Positions 52,027 to 60,414 of a stretch of 64,000 bases of DNA are shown one piece after another (position 1 is the first letter of the stretch; every line of letters starts with the position of its first letter). The notes beneath the pieces were generated by a model, which made no database searches, had not been told where the DNA came from, and worked only from the letters and a program-made list of their open reading frames with translations. The translations under genes were made by a program, and so were the position numbers. The stretch is from an uncultured Oscillibacter sp. (lineage in GTDB: Bacteria > Bacillota > Clostridia > Oscillospirales > Oscillospiraceae), in NCBI GenBank assembly GCA_905200545.1, contig CAJKKQ010000009.1, positions 1 to 64,000 on the forward strand, in the 5' to 3' direction.

Positions 52027-53019
52027 ATGAAAATCTTGATCCTGGGGGCTCAAGCCCGGTACGAGCGCTATATGCCGCACCTGCCGTTTATCCGGCAGCA
52101 GGAACTGGTGTTTATGGATAAGGAGAGCAGCGAGGCCCAGATTCTGGCTGCGGCGGCAGACGCAGATATTTTGTTTGTGGATGCAATTACCCCCGTTTCC
52201 GGTACGCTGATGGCGCAGATGCCGGGCTTGAAGCTGGTACACTCCGAAGGCGTGGCTTACGATAAGATCGACCTTGCCGCCGCCCGGGCCCGGGGCATCG
52301 ATGTGTGCAACAACCGGGGCTGCAACGCCGGCGCCGTGGCGGAGCAGGCTGTTTTGTTGATGCTGATGCTGCTGCGTCAGGAGCTGGAAGGAGACCGGGC
52401 TGTCCGGGAGGGACGGCAGATGGAGATGAAGGAGCGCTGCATGCGTGAGGGCCTGCGGGAGCTGTCGGAGTGCCGGGTGGGCCTCATCGGCTTCGGAGAT
52501 ATCGCCAAGGCCACGGCCCAGAGGCTGGCCCCCTTTGGATGCGAGGTGTTCTACAACTCCCGGCATCGCCGCAGCCGGGACGAGGAGGAGACGTTCGGTG
52601 TCACCTACCTCTCCCCGGAGGAACTGGTGTCTTCCTGCGACATCGTGAGCCTCCACTGCGCCGTGACGGACCAGACCCGGAACATGGTGAATGCGGCCTT
52701 TTTGCAGCGGATGAAGTCCACGGCGTATCTCATCAACACCGCCCGGGGTGATCTGGTGGACAACCAGGCCCTGCGGGAGGCCCTGATGGCCGGGACCATC
52801 GCCGGCGCGGGCTTGGACACTGTGGCGCCGGAGCCGGTGGCGGCGGATCATCCCCTGGTGACCATGCCCGCCCCCGGCCGGGATCGCCTGGTGTTCTCTC
52901 CCCATCTGGGGGGCATCACCGAGGGCAGCTTCCGCCGGGCACACCTGCACATGTGGCGCAACGCCGAGCGGGTGGCTGACGGCCACCGCCCGGACAACAT
53001 TGTAAACGGAGAACAGTAA
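52027..53019 (+). CDS. D-isomer-specific 2-hydroxyacid dehydrogenase
   Basis: NAD(P)H-dependent dehydrogenase of 330 residues. GLIGFGDIAKATAQRL (about 156-171) is the Rossmann motif; INTARGDLVD carries the catalytic Arg region, GLDTVAPEP the Glu region and SPHLGG the His. Substrate cannot be read. AAGGA lies 6 nt upstream. A shikimate-kinase-like gene follows after 3 nt, so they form a pair; it may act on a hydroxy or keto acid handled by that kinase. Confidence 0.85.
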   Translation: MKILILGAQARYERYMPHLPFIRQQELVFMDKESSEAQILAAAADADILFVDAITPVSGTLMAQMPGLKLVHSEGVAYDKIDLAAARARGIDVCNNRGCNAGAVAEQAVLLMLMLLRQELEGDRAVREGRQMEMKERCMREGLRELSECRVGLIGFGDIAKATAQRLAPFGCEVFYNSRHRRSRDEEETFGVTYLSPEELVSSCDIVSLHCAVTDQTRNMVNAAFLQRMKSTAYLINTARGDLVDNQALREALMAGTIAGAGLDTVAPEPVAADHPLVTMPAPGRDRLVFSPHLGGITEGSFRRAHLHMWRNAERVADGHRPDNIVNGEQ

Positions 53020-53022
53020 GTT

Positions 53023-53535
53023 ATGAAGAACATTGTCCTGATCGGCATGCCCGGCACGGGAAAGAGCGTGGTGGGCCGGGCCCTGGCCCAGCGGCTGGAC
53101 TACACCTTCGTGGATGTGGATGACCTGATCGTGGAAAAGACGGGGAAGACCCTGCCGGAGATTTTGCGCACCCAGGGCCTGGAGGCCTTCCTGGCCATTG
53201 AGGAGCAGGTGGGACAATCCCTGGAGTGTTCCAACACGGTGGTGGCTACCGGAGGCAGCATGGTGCTCTCGGAAAAGGCCATGGAGCATCTCCGCTCCAA
53301 CGGCGTGGCGGTCTGGCTGGAGACACCCCTCTCCCGCATCGACAGCCGTATGCCCCAGGATCTGGTGGATCGGGGCATCGCCGCTCCTGCGGGCCTCACC
53401 ATCCGGGAGATCTACCGCCAGCGGGAGCCCCTTTATGCCCGGTACGCGGATCTCATCGTGGCCAGCCGGGAAGGGGAGGACGATACCGCCCGGATGGTGG
53501 AAGAGGTCATGCGGACGGTGGGTGTAGCGCTGTAA
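53023..53535 (+). CDS. Shikimate kinase-like P-loop kinase
   Basis: 170 residues with P-loop GMPGTGKS (8-15), DVDDLI (shikimate-kinase Asp), ATGGSMV and the C-terminal REPLYARYADL lid-side motif. Two shikimate-binding features differ: the Arg of the usual GEExFR motif is Leu here (GLEAFLAIEE), and the third Gly of GGG is Ser. The RPLL lid motif is not seen. So it is in the AroK fold but may phosphorylate another hydroxy acid, or be a weak AroK. It is coupled to the preceding 2-hydroxyacid dehydrogenase gene. Confidence 0.75.
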   Translation: MKNIVLIGMPGTGKSVVGRALAQRLDYTFVDVDDLIVEKTGKTLPEILRTQGLEAFLAIEEQVGQSLECSNTVVATGGSMVLSEKAMEHLRSNGVAVWLETPLSRIDSRMPQDLVDRGIAAPAGLTIREIYRQREPLYARYADLIVASREGEDDTARMVEEVMRTVGVAL

Positions 53536-53621
53536 AAAAGTCCGCCGTATGCAACAAACGCAGGGCTCTTTTCGTCTTTTGTGTTATGAGGATTCATTTT
53601 ACAGAAATGGAGACAAAGTAT

Positions 53622-54542
53622 ATGAAAAGAAGAATGGGAGTTTGGAGACGGATTCTGGTATGTGTGTGCGCCGCTGCGCTGCTGGGCGGCGCGGCTTCCG
53701 CCGTGGAGGGGACGGCTGCAGCATCTTCCGGGGTAACCCGGGGAGCCTTTATCCAGGCCCTGTACCGGGCCCATGTGACCAATGGCGGCGCAGCGGTAGA
53801 GAGCGCCGGGAATCCCGCGCCCTTTTCTGATGTGGGGGTATGGTCGCAGTATTTTGAGGCGCTGTGCTGGGCCAAGGGCGCAGGGATCGCCGGGGGATAT
53901 GCCGGCGGTACGTTCCGACCGGAGCAGACCATCACCCGGGAACAGGCAGCAGTGATGCTTTACCGCTACGGCAAGGCGGCGGATCGCCCGCTGCAGCCTG
54001 CGTCCTCCCAGGCTCTGGAGGGATACGCAGACGCTGCAACGATTCCCCCATGGAGCAAAGAGGCGGTGGAGTGGGCCGTGGGCAACGGCCTGTGGTACTC
54101 CGGAAGCGCCACCCTGCTCAAGTGTTCCGGCACGGTGACCAAGGATGAGTTGACGGTCCTGATGGAGCGGCTTTTCCGGAGCGGGATCTATCCGGCGTTT
54201 ACCGTGGTATCCACGGTTCCCGGGCTGACCATGACAGCTCAGGAGAGTTCTGCCAAAGGAGCGACGTTGTTCCTTACCAATCAGACAGACAAGAATGCCT
54301 TTTACGGGGAGGATTACAGCCTTCTCCGGCGGATCAACGGAGGATGGTACCAGGTCAGCGGGGAGATGGACGTGACCGCCGTTGCCCATGAGTTGCTGGC
54401 GGGACAGAGCGGAACAGTTACCGTCAGCTGGGGCGAAATGCCCTGGGGCGGCAGCCTTTCCGCCGGAACCTACCGGGTGGTGAAAAGTGTGACCCTGGGA
54501 GGAGAAGATCTGACCCTGGGAGCGGATTTTACCGTGTCATAA
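53622..54542 (+). CDS. SLH-domain protein with C-terminal Ig-like (Big_14-type) domain
   Basis: A 306-residue exported protein. Residues 1-28 are a signal peptide (RRMGVWRRILVCVCAAALLGGAASA). SLH-like segments follow: VTRGAFIQALYRAH, then FSDVGVWSQYFEALCWAKGAGIAGGYAGGTFRPEQTITREQAAVMLYRY, and GYADAATIPPWSKEAVEWAVGNGLW. Residues about 190-306 match the Ig-like domain of the lipoprotein at 11698-12888 (FYGEDYSLLRR, AGTYRVVKSV). GGAG lies 9 nt before ATG 53622. It ends at a strong terminator. Likely cell surface. Confidence 0.82.
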   Translation: MKRRMGVWRRILVCVCAAALLGGAASAVEGTAAASSGVTRGAFIQALYRAHVTNGGAAVESAGNPAPFSDVGVWSQYFEALCWAKGAGIAGGYAGGTFRPEQTITREQAAVMLYRYGKAADRPLQPASSQALEGYADAATIPPWSKEAVEWAVGNGLWYSGSATLLKCSGTVTKDELTVLMERLFRSGIYPAFTVVSTVPGLTMTAQESSAKGATLFLTNQTDKNAFYGEDYSLLRRINGGWYQVSGEMDVTAVAHELLAGQSGTVTVSWGEMPWGGSLSAGTYRVVKSVTLGGEDLTLGADFTVS

Positions 54543-54557
54543 GAGAAGCGGCCCAAG

Positions 54558-54613
54558 AAAAAGCAAAAGCGGGGAGCCGGATCCCAGGATCCGGCTCCCC
54601 GCTTTTGCTTTTA
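54558..54613. terminator. Bidirectional terminator between the SLH gene and serA
   Basis: A 26-bp perfect inverted repeat (54559-54584 with 54587-54612) whose ends are A-rich on the left and T-rich on the right; it can terminate both convergent genes. Confidence 0.92.
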
Positions 54614-54621
54614 TAATTGAT

Positions 54622-55536
54622 TCAGCCTGCAAAATGCTCCACAATATCCACCAGTTCTGCGCCGATGCGCTTTTGGGCCTCCTTGGTGCCCGCACCGATG
54701 TGGGGCGTACAGGAGACGGCCGGATGCTGGGCCAGCGCCCAGTTGGGATCCTTCTCGCTCATCCACACATCCAGGCCGGCGGCACGAACCTTGCCGGAGT
54801 TCAAAGCGTCCAGCAAGGCGGCCTCATCCACGTTGGCTCCCCGGGAGACGTTGATGATGACCACGCCGTCCTTCATCTTCTGGAGGGATTCCGCATCCAC
54901 CAGAGGCTTGTCACCGCTGGGAGCACACAAAACAAGAATATCGGAACGGCTGAGCAGCTCGTCCATGGAGACAAACTGCATGGTCTCACACTCACAGCCC
55001 TCAGGCTTGTTGCGGTGGACCGTGGAGAGAACCTGCATGCCCAGGGCCTGGGCCTTTTCTCCCACCATGCGGCCAATGCGGCCGTAGCCGATGACACCCA
55101 TGGTTTTGCCCGCAAGCTCAAACCCCTTGGAGTATGCCTTCTTTTCCCACTTGTTCTCCCGCATGGTGTGCCCGGCGATGGAGATATTCCGGGCGCAGGA
55201 GAACAGCAGCGCCAGAGCCAGCTCTGCCACGGCATTGGAGGAGGCGCGGGGAGTGTTCTTTACCTGGATACCGTTGGCCTCGGCGTACTTGACGGCAATG
55301 TTGTCCACACCCACGCCTGCCCGGACGATGAGCTTCAGTCGGCTTCCCTTGGCCGCGTCGATCTGAGGCTCCTTGATCTTGGTGGCGGAGCGGATGATGA
55401 CGATGTCAAACTCCCGCAGGGCTGCGCCCAGCTGATCGGGCTCGTAGAACTGCTCCACGATCTCATAGCCCTCACTGCGCAGCTTTTCCACCGCACCGGC
55501 GTCCATTCCGTCGGTAACCAGAACACGAATGCTCAT
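54622..55536 (-). CDS. serA: D-3-phosphoglycerate dehydrogenase, short form
   Basis: Oxidises 3-phosphoglycerate to phosphohydroxypyruvate, the first step of serine synthesis. 304 residues: no ACT or regulatory C-terminal domain, so no serine feedback site. RAGVGVDNI, NTPRASSNAVAELALALLFSCAR, Rossmann GVIGYGRIGRMV (about 146-157), NVSRGANVDEAAL (catalytic Arg), GLDVWMSEK (Glu region) and TPHIGAGTKEAQ (His). It follows serC after 215 nt, on the same strand. Confidence 0.93.
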   Translation of the reverse strand: MSIRVLVTDGMDAGAVEKLRSEGYEIVEQFYEPDQLGAALREFDIVIIRSATKIKEPQIDAAKGSRLKLIVRAGVGVDNIAVKYAEANGIQVKNTPRASSNAVAELALALLFSCARNISIAGHTMRENKWEKKAYSKGFELAGKTMGVIGYGRIGRMVGEKAQALGMQVLSTVHRNKPEGCECETMQFVSMDELLSRSDILVLCAPSGDKPLVDAESLQKMKDGVVIINVSRGANVDEAALLDALNSGKVRAAGLDVWMSEKDPNWALAQHPAVSCTPHIGAGTKEAQKRIGAELVDIVEHFAG

Positions 55537-55751
55537 AAACTTGATCCCCTTTCAATCATTTTCCGGCACACCCACGCCGGACGCTCATGGGCGTCCGGTC
55601 TTTTCCGCAGCCAAAACCGTCCGGGATCTGCCTGCGGTTTTGGGTGGGCCTGTCTGGTGGGAAGCGCACCCCAGGGGCGCTCCCTTGACAATGGTCGGAA
55701 AATCCTACGCCCATTGGGGGACAGGCGTATCCGGCATCCGCCGGGAAAGGA
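55537..55751 (-). other. Structured intergenic region between serC and serA
   Basis: The 215-nt gap holds no supported gene. On the minus strand it contains a CCGGACGC/GCGTCCGG stem (about 55581-55604), an AAAACCG/CGGTTTT pair and a GGGAGCGC/GCGC-TTCCC pair. No T-run terminator. It may be an intergenic repeat or an mRNA-stability element in a serC-serA transcript. Confidence 0.4.
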
Positions 55752-56840
55752 TCAGGCGTGCTCCGCCTCGTACTTCTTGAGGAACTCCACCAGAGCCTCC
55801 ACGCCCTCTTTGGGCATGGCATTGTAGATGGAGGCCCGCAGGCCGCCCACGCTCTTGTGGCCTTTGAGGTTATCGAAGCCCGCGGCCTTGGAGGCGGCCA
55901 CCACATCGGCATCCTGCTCCTTTGAGGGAGTGACGAAGGGGACGTTCATCAAGGAGCGATCCTCCTTGCGCACGGCGCCGGTGAAGAACTTGCTCTGATC
56001 CAGGAAGTCATAGAGCACGGCGGCCTTCTCCTCGTTGCGCTTGGCCATGGCCTCCAGACCGCCGTGAGAGAGCAGGTACTTGAAGACCTTGCCGCAGCAG
56101 TAGATGGCCCAGCAGTTGGGGGTGTTGTACAGGGAGTCGGCGTCTGCGTGGGTCTTATAGTTCAGATAGGTGGGAACGAACTTAGGCAGGTCGTCCCGCA
56201 GCAGGTCTTCCCGGATGATGACCACAGCCATACCGGCGGGGCCCACATTCTTCTGCACGCCGGCCCAGATGAGGCCGTACTTGCTCACGTCGCAGGGACG
56301 GGAGAGGAACATGGAGGACTGATCCGCCACCAGGACCTTGCCCTTGGTGTTGGGCAGGGTGTGATAGGTGGTGCCGTTGATGGTCTCGTTCTCACAGATA
56401 TAGACGTAGTCGGCATTGTCGGGAATGTCCAGATCGGAGCAATCGGGAATGTAGGAGAAATTCTTATCGGCGGAGGAGGCAACGATCTTTACCTCGCCGT
56501 ACTTCTGGGCCTCCTTAATGGCCTTCTTGGACCAGTTGCCGGTTTCCACATAGCAGGCCACGCCGTTTTTCATCAGGTTCATGGGAACCATGGCAAACTG
56601 AACGGTTCCGCCGCCCTGGACGAACAGCACCTTATAGTTGTCGGGAATGCTCATCAGCTTGCGCAGGTCGGCTTCCGCCTCGTCGATGATCTGCTGGAAT
56701 ACCTTGGACCGGTGGCTCATCTCCATGACGCACATGCCGCTTCCGCGGTAGTTCATCATTTCGGCGGCGATCTCCTCCAGCACTTCCTCAGGCATCATGG
56801 CCGGGCCGGCGGAAAAGTTATAAGTGCGGCCGTATTTCAT
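55752..56840 (-). CDS. serC: Phosphoserine aminotransferase
   Basis: Transaminates phosphohydroxypyruvate to phosphoserine with PLP; 362 residues. YNFSAGPAMMPEEVL at the start, RGSGMCVMEMSHRS, PLP lysine in WAGVQKNVGPAG, and the C-terminal GGLRASIYNAMP, all SerC-typical. The start at 56840 is chosen because GGAGG lies 8 nt upstream; an ATG at 56855 overlaps that site. With serA it gives two of the three steps to serine; serB is not in the window. Confidence 0.95.
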   Translation of the reverse strand: MKYGRTYNFSAGPAMMPEEVLEEIAAEMMNYRGSGMCVMEMSHRSKVFQQIIDEAEADLRKLMSIPDNYKVLFVQGGGTVQFAMVPMNLMKNGVACYVETGNWSKKAIKEAQKYGEVKIVASSADKNFSYIPDCSDLDIPDNADYVYICENETINGTTYHTLPNTKGKVLVADQSSMFLSRPCDVSKYGLIWAGVQKNVGPAGMAVVIIREDLLRDDLPKFVPTYLNYKTHADADSLYNTPNCWAIYCCGKVFKYLLSHGGLEAMAKRNEEKAAVLYDFLDQSKFFTGAVRKEDRSLMNVPFVTPSKEQDADVVAASKAAGFDNLKGHKSVGGLRASIYNAMPKEGVEALVEFLKKYEAEHA

Positions 56841-56932
56841 CTTACATTCCTCCATCTCTTTGAATTGATCCGGCTGCCGCAGCTCCTGAAGGGGCTTTGG
56901 CGCCGAAAAAGGTTGACTTCCTTCTATGATTT

Positions 56933-56961
56933 AGTATACGACAGAGGGTTTCAAGAATCAA
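56933..56961 (-). promoter_or_regulatory. serC-serA promoter
   Basis: Minus strand TTGATT (56961-56956), a 17-nt spacer and TATACT (56938-56933). The 335-nt space 56841-57176 otherwise holds only A/T-rich DNA and the divergent promoter; no T-box or other known leader was recognised. Confidence 0.7.
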
Positions 56962-57091
56962 CCGATTCTGAAAGTTTGATGGTCCTCACGAAAAATTAGT
57001 TTGGCTTTTGGCTAAAACGACTGCTAACAGAAGAAATATTTTCGGAAATTTAAGCAAGAACAGGAAAAAACGAAACTGCGGCGGATTGCGA

Positions 57092-57120
57092 TTGCAAAAG
57101 CGGCGGGGATTTTATATAAT
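57092..57120 (+). promoter_or_regulatory. Promoter of the E2-like/ClC unit
   Basis: TTGCAA (57092-57097), a 17-nt spacer and consensus TATAAT (57115-57120). Confidence 0.75.
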
Positions 57121-57176
57121 TAACATGTAAAAGTATGGGGATGCGATCCCCGGAGAGAAAGTATGAGGAGCAAGCT

Positions 57177-58025
57177 ATGAGGCAGGACGGAACCCGGGTC
57201 AAGAATCTGACCCCCATCATGCAGGCACTTCCCTACATCATGCCCCGCCGCTTTGATGCCCAGAACTGGGCAAGCGACTATGTGGACGAGGAGATCATGA
57301 AGCAGTATATCCGCCAAAAGCGCCGGGAGGGGCACTCCGTGACCCATATGAGCGTGCTGGCGGCGGCTTATTATAAGGCGGCCCTGGAGCACCCCAAGGT
57401 CAATTACTTCGTCATGAACCGGAAGATTTACAAGAGGAATCACTTCTGCTTCAGTTTTGTGATCCTCAAGACCCGGGCGGACGGCACCCCGGACGAGACC
57501 ACCCTCAAGATCTTCCTGGAGCCGGAGGATACCGTCTTTACCATCAGCCGCAAAATCAAGGAGCACATCGACCGGAACCTGCAGGCGGCCCACAACAACC
57601 GCACAGACCGGTTTGCCAATTTTGCATTCCGGGTTCCGGGACTTGCAAGGCTGGTGTTCGGCCTTGCCTACCACCTGGATCTCCACGGGCTGCTGCCCCG
57701 GAAGATCATCGATCTGAGCCCCTTCCACACCAGCCTCTTTATTACCAACCTGGCCTCCATCAACACCAGCTACATCTTCCACCACTGCTATGAGTTCGGC
57801 ACCACCAGCGTCTTCATCTGCATGGGAAAACCGGTGCTGGATCCTCTGGCGGGGCCGGGCAGCCGGAAAAAGCTGATGCCCTTGGGGGTGGTGATGGATG
57901 AGCGGGTGGCCACAGGCATTGAATACTCCCGCTTTTTCGCCGCCTTCAGCCGCTATCTCAAAAATCCGGAGGTGCTGGAGACCCCGCTGGACGGGCGGGA
58001 AGTGGCCGTCCCGGTTCGAATGTAA
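57177..58025 (+). CDS. E2-like acyltransferase-fold (CAT superfamily) protein with degenerate active site
   Basis: A 282-residue protein resembling the catalytic domain of 2-oxoacid dehydrogenase E2 / chloramphenicol acetyltransferase, without a lipoyl domain. NLTPIMQALPYIMPRRFDA at the start, NYFVMNRKIYKRNHFCFSFVI, LFITNLASINT and the C-terminal VMDERVATGIEYSRFF. The last is where active enzymes have D-H-R-x-x-D-G; here His is Glu and Asp is Thr, so ordinary acyl transfer is unlikely. GAGGAG is 6 nt before ATG 57177. It is 19 nt upstream of a ClC transporter. Function unknown; perhaps a binding or regulatory protein. Confidence 0.7.
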   Translation: MRQDGTRVKNLTPIMQALPYIMPRRFDAQNWASDYVDEEIMKQYIRQKRREGHSVTHMSVLAAAYYKAALEHPKVNYFVMNRKIYKRNHFCFSFVILKTRADGTPDETTLKIFLEPEDTVFTISRKIKEHIDRNLQAAHNNRTDRFANFAFRVPGLARLVFGLAYHLDLHGLLPRKIIDLSPFHTSLFITNLASINTSYIFHHCYEFGTTSVFICMGKPVLDPLAGPGSRKKLMPLGVVMDERVATGIEYSRFFAAFSRYLKNPEVLETPLDGREVAVPVRM

Positions 58026-58044
58026 GACGGGGGAACAGATAGAA

Positions 58045-59367
58045 ATGGAAATGTACTGGAAGCAAATTTGCCAGTGGGTGCGCCACACCAAGCTCTATGC
58101 TCAGGCCATGGTAAAATGGCTGATACTGGCGGCGGTGACAGGCTGTTGCTGCGGTTTTGTGGGGGCCATGTTCCACATTGGCATCCACAAGGCGGAGCTG
58201 CTGCGTACCGCGCAGCCCTGGCTGCTGCTCTGCCTGCCTGTGGCAGGACTTTTGATCGTGGGATTTTATAAGATCACCAAAACCGAGGGCCTGGGTACCA
58301 ACGACATCATCGACGCCGTGCATCTGGGAAAGCCTTTGACGATTCTGCTGCTGCCGGCGATTTTTGTTGGAACCATGCTCACCCACCTTTGCGGCGGTTC
58401 CGCCGGACGGGAGGGCGCGGCACTGCAGATGGGAGGTACCATCGGCTGGAATGTGGGCCGGGTGTTCCAGATGGATGACCGGGATCTGCGGACGGCGACC
58501 CTCTGCGGAATGGCGGCCTTCTTCTCCGCCCTCTTCGGTACGCCTCTGACGGCGTCTGTTTTCGCCATCGTGGTCATCAGCATCGGCGTTATGTACCACG
58601 CGGCGTTCATTCCCTGTCTGGCGGCCTCCCTGGTGGCCTACTGGATCTCCCTGGAACTGGGGGTGGAGCCCACCCGGTTTGTGGTGCTGGCGCCGGGCCT
58701 CCACGGCATTACTCTGATACAGGTGGCAGTGCTGGGGGCCGGATGCGCTCTGGTGTCGGTGCTGTTCTGCAACGTCATCCATCTGGTGGAGCATCAGCTG
58801 AAGCGGCATCTGCCCAACGCCTGGATCCGGGTAGCGGCAGGCGGTGCCGCAGTGGTGGTGCTGACACTGCTGTGCGGCACCACGGACTATAACGGTGCGG
58901 GCATGGATGTCATCACCGCCGCTGTGGAGGAGGGAACCGCCCGGCCGGAGGCCTTTTTGCTGAAGATCCTCTTCACGGCCCTGACCCTGGGGGCGGGCTT
59001 CAAAGGCGGCGAGGTGGTACCGTCCTTCTTCGTGGGAGCCACCTTCGGATGCGTGGCGGGGCCGCTTCTGGGATTGCCGGCGGAATTCTCCGCCGCCATT
59101 GGACTGGTGGCGGTGTTCTGCGGTGCCACCAACTGCCCCCTGGCGTCCACCTTCTTGTCGGTGGAGCTCTTCGGTGACGGCGGCCTGCTGTATTTTGCCG
59201 TGGCCTGCGGCGTCAGCTATGTCCTCTCCGGCTATAACGGCCTCTACTCCAGCCAGACCATCCTCTACTCCAAGCTGAAGGCCGAATACATCAATGTGCG
59301 CACCAACGCCTACCACGCGGGAGGCCCCCATCAGGAGCCGCCGGTCTCCGGCAGCCTGAAAAAATGA
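58045..59367 (+). CDS. ClC-family anion channel/transporter
   Basis: A 440-residue membrane protein with about 12 hydrophobic segments. ClC marks: GSAGREGAALQMGG (GREGA at 121-125, with the gating Glu; usual GREGP) and FKGGEVVPSFFVGATFG (about 319-335). The usual GSGIP selectivity motif is EGLGTNDI here. FKGGE(V)xP-type variants exist in atypical, including fluoride-type, ClCs, so Cl-, F- or other anions are possible. A starting ATG at 58045 or 58051 both fit. Co-transcribed with the E2-like gene. Confidence 0.85.
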   Translation: MEMYWKQICQWVRHTKLYAQAMVKWLILAAVTGCCCGFVGAMFHIGIHKAELLRTAQPWLLLCLPVAGLLIVGFYKITKTEGLGTNDIIDAVHLGKPLTILLLPAIFVGTMLTHLCGGSAGREGAALQMGGTIGWNVGRVFQMDDRDLRTATLCGMAAFFSALFGTPLTASVFAIVVISIGVMYHAAFIPCLAASLVAYWISLELGVEPTRFVVLAPGLHGITLIQVAVLGAGCALVSVLFCNVIHLVEHQLKRHLPNAWIRVAAGGAAVVVLTLLCGTTDYNGAGMDVITAAVEEGTARPEAFLLKILFTALTLGAGFKGGEVVPSFFVGATFGCVAGPLLGLPAEFSAAIGLVAVFCGATNCPLASTFLSVELFGDGGLLYFAVACGVSYVLSGYNGLYSSQTILYSKLKAEYINVRTNAYHAGGPHQEPPVSGSLKK

Positions 59368-59371
59368 AGAG

Positions 59372-59405
59372 AAAACGCCCCCAGGCAATAGCCGGGGGCG
59401 TTTTT
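59372..59405. terminator. Terminator after the ClC gene, probably bidirectional
   Basis: AAAACGCCCCC (59372-59382) pairs with GGGGGCGTTTT (59394-59404); AGGC/GCC extends the loop side. A-run left and T-run right. Confidence 0.88.
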
Positions 59406-59415
59406 GCATGTTTGA

Positions 59416-60414
59416 TTATCGGGCGGCGTCCGCTTTCAGTTCTGTGGGACAACTCTGACCGAAGGCCATCTGGCAGATGCCCTCCAGTCCGCAGCGAACC
59501 ATGCTGGCCACGGCGGCATCGGTGTAGAAGGCCATGTGCTGGGTCATGATGACGTTGCGGAATTGGTGGAGATAGAACCAGTTGCGGTTGGGCAGGATGT
59601 CCACCCGGTGATCGGCATGGATGATGCCCTCGTCCCCCTCGGCGGTGTCCATGCCCAGGGCGCCGATCTTCTCCGTCTCGATACCCTCGATGAGCGCCTC
59701 GATATCCGCCAGCTCGCCCCGGGAGCAGTTGATGATTACCACGCCATCCTTCATCCGGGCAATGGCGTCCCGGTTGATCATGTGCCGGTTGGATTCCAGC
59801 AGGGGCATGTGCAGGGAGATGACGTCCGACTGGCCCAGCAGGGTGTCGAAGTCCACATAGGTCACCAGGGACTCCACCGCCGGGTTGCGCCGCAGGTCGT
59901 AAGCCAGGATCCGGCAGCCGAAGCCGGAGAGATTGCGGATGACCTGGGTGCCGATGCGCCCGGTACCGATGATGCCGATGGTGAGATCCTTCATCTCCCG
60001 GCCCTGGAGGCCTGCCAGAGAGAAGTCGTTCACCTGTCCGCGCCACAGCGCCTGCTTGTACTGGCGCAGGCACATGAGGATCATCATCACGGTGAAGTCC
60101 GCCACGCCGTTGGGGGCATAGCTGGCATTGCACACCCGCAGGCCGATGGCGTGCGCGTGATCCAGATCGATGTGGTCATAGCCGATAGTGCGGGTAGAGA
60201 GGTATGCCACCCCCAGAGCCTTGTAGGCATCCAGCAAGGGCGCGTCAATGCGGCCCTGGCCCAGAATGGAGACACCCAGGCAGCCGGCGGCCAGGGTGGC
60301 GTTTTCCAGTGTGGGGACGGCGGAGGTGGTCTCGATCTCCACCCCCAGGCGCTGGGATTGGGCTTTCAGTTCCGCCATCTCATCGGGGCGGACCTCATAT
60401 ACCATGATTTTCAC
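59416..60414 (-). CDS. D-lactate dehydrogenase-type D-2-hydroxyacid dehydrogenase
   Basis: A 332-residue NAD-dependent dehydrogenase closest in pattern to D-lactate (LdhA/VanH-like) enzymes: STRTIGYDHIDLDHA, YAPNGVADFTVMMILM, Rossmann GIIGTGRIGTQVIRNLSGFG (about 146-165), NCSRGELADIEAL (Arg), and the C-terminal TQHMAFYT with the catalytic His. It starts at a GTG that overlaps the stop of the upstream gene by 4 nt (GTGA), so translation is coupled to the glycosyltransferase-CsaB gene. D-lactate for the wall or fermentation are both possible. AAGGA is about 11 nt upstream. Confidence 0.82.
   Translation of the reverse strand: MKIMVYEVRPDEMAELKAQSQRLGVEIETTSAVPTLENATLAAGCLGVSILGQGRIDAPLLDAYKALGVAYLSTRTIGYDHIDLDHAHAIGLRVCNASYAPNGVADFTVMMILMCLRQYKQALWRGQVNDFSLAGLQGREMKDLTIGIIGTGRIGTQVIRNLSGFGCRILAYDLRRNPAVESLVTYVDFDTLLGQSDVISLHMPLLESNRHMINRDAIARMKDGVVIINCSRGELADIEALIEGIETEKIGALGMDTAEGDEGIIHADHRVDILPNRNWFYLHQFRNVIMTQHMAFYTDAAVASMVRCGLEGICQMAFGQSCPTELKADAAR

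Noticed and set aside
55529-55780. 83-residue plus-strand frame between serA and serC
   Set aside because: No ribosome binding site, lies in a hairpin-rich gap and overlaps serC; composition is not protein-like.
56841-56932. T-box or serine-sensing leader before serC
   Set aside because: No T-box consensus, specifier stem or terminator/antiterminator pair was found.
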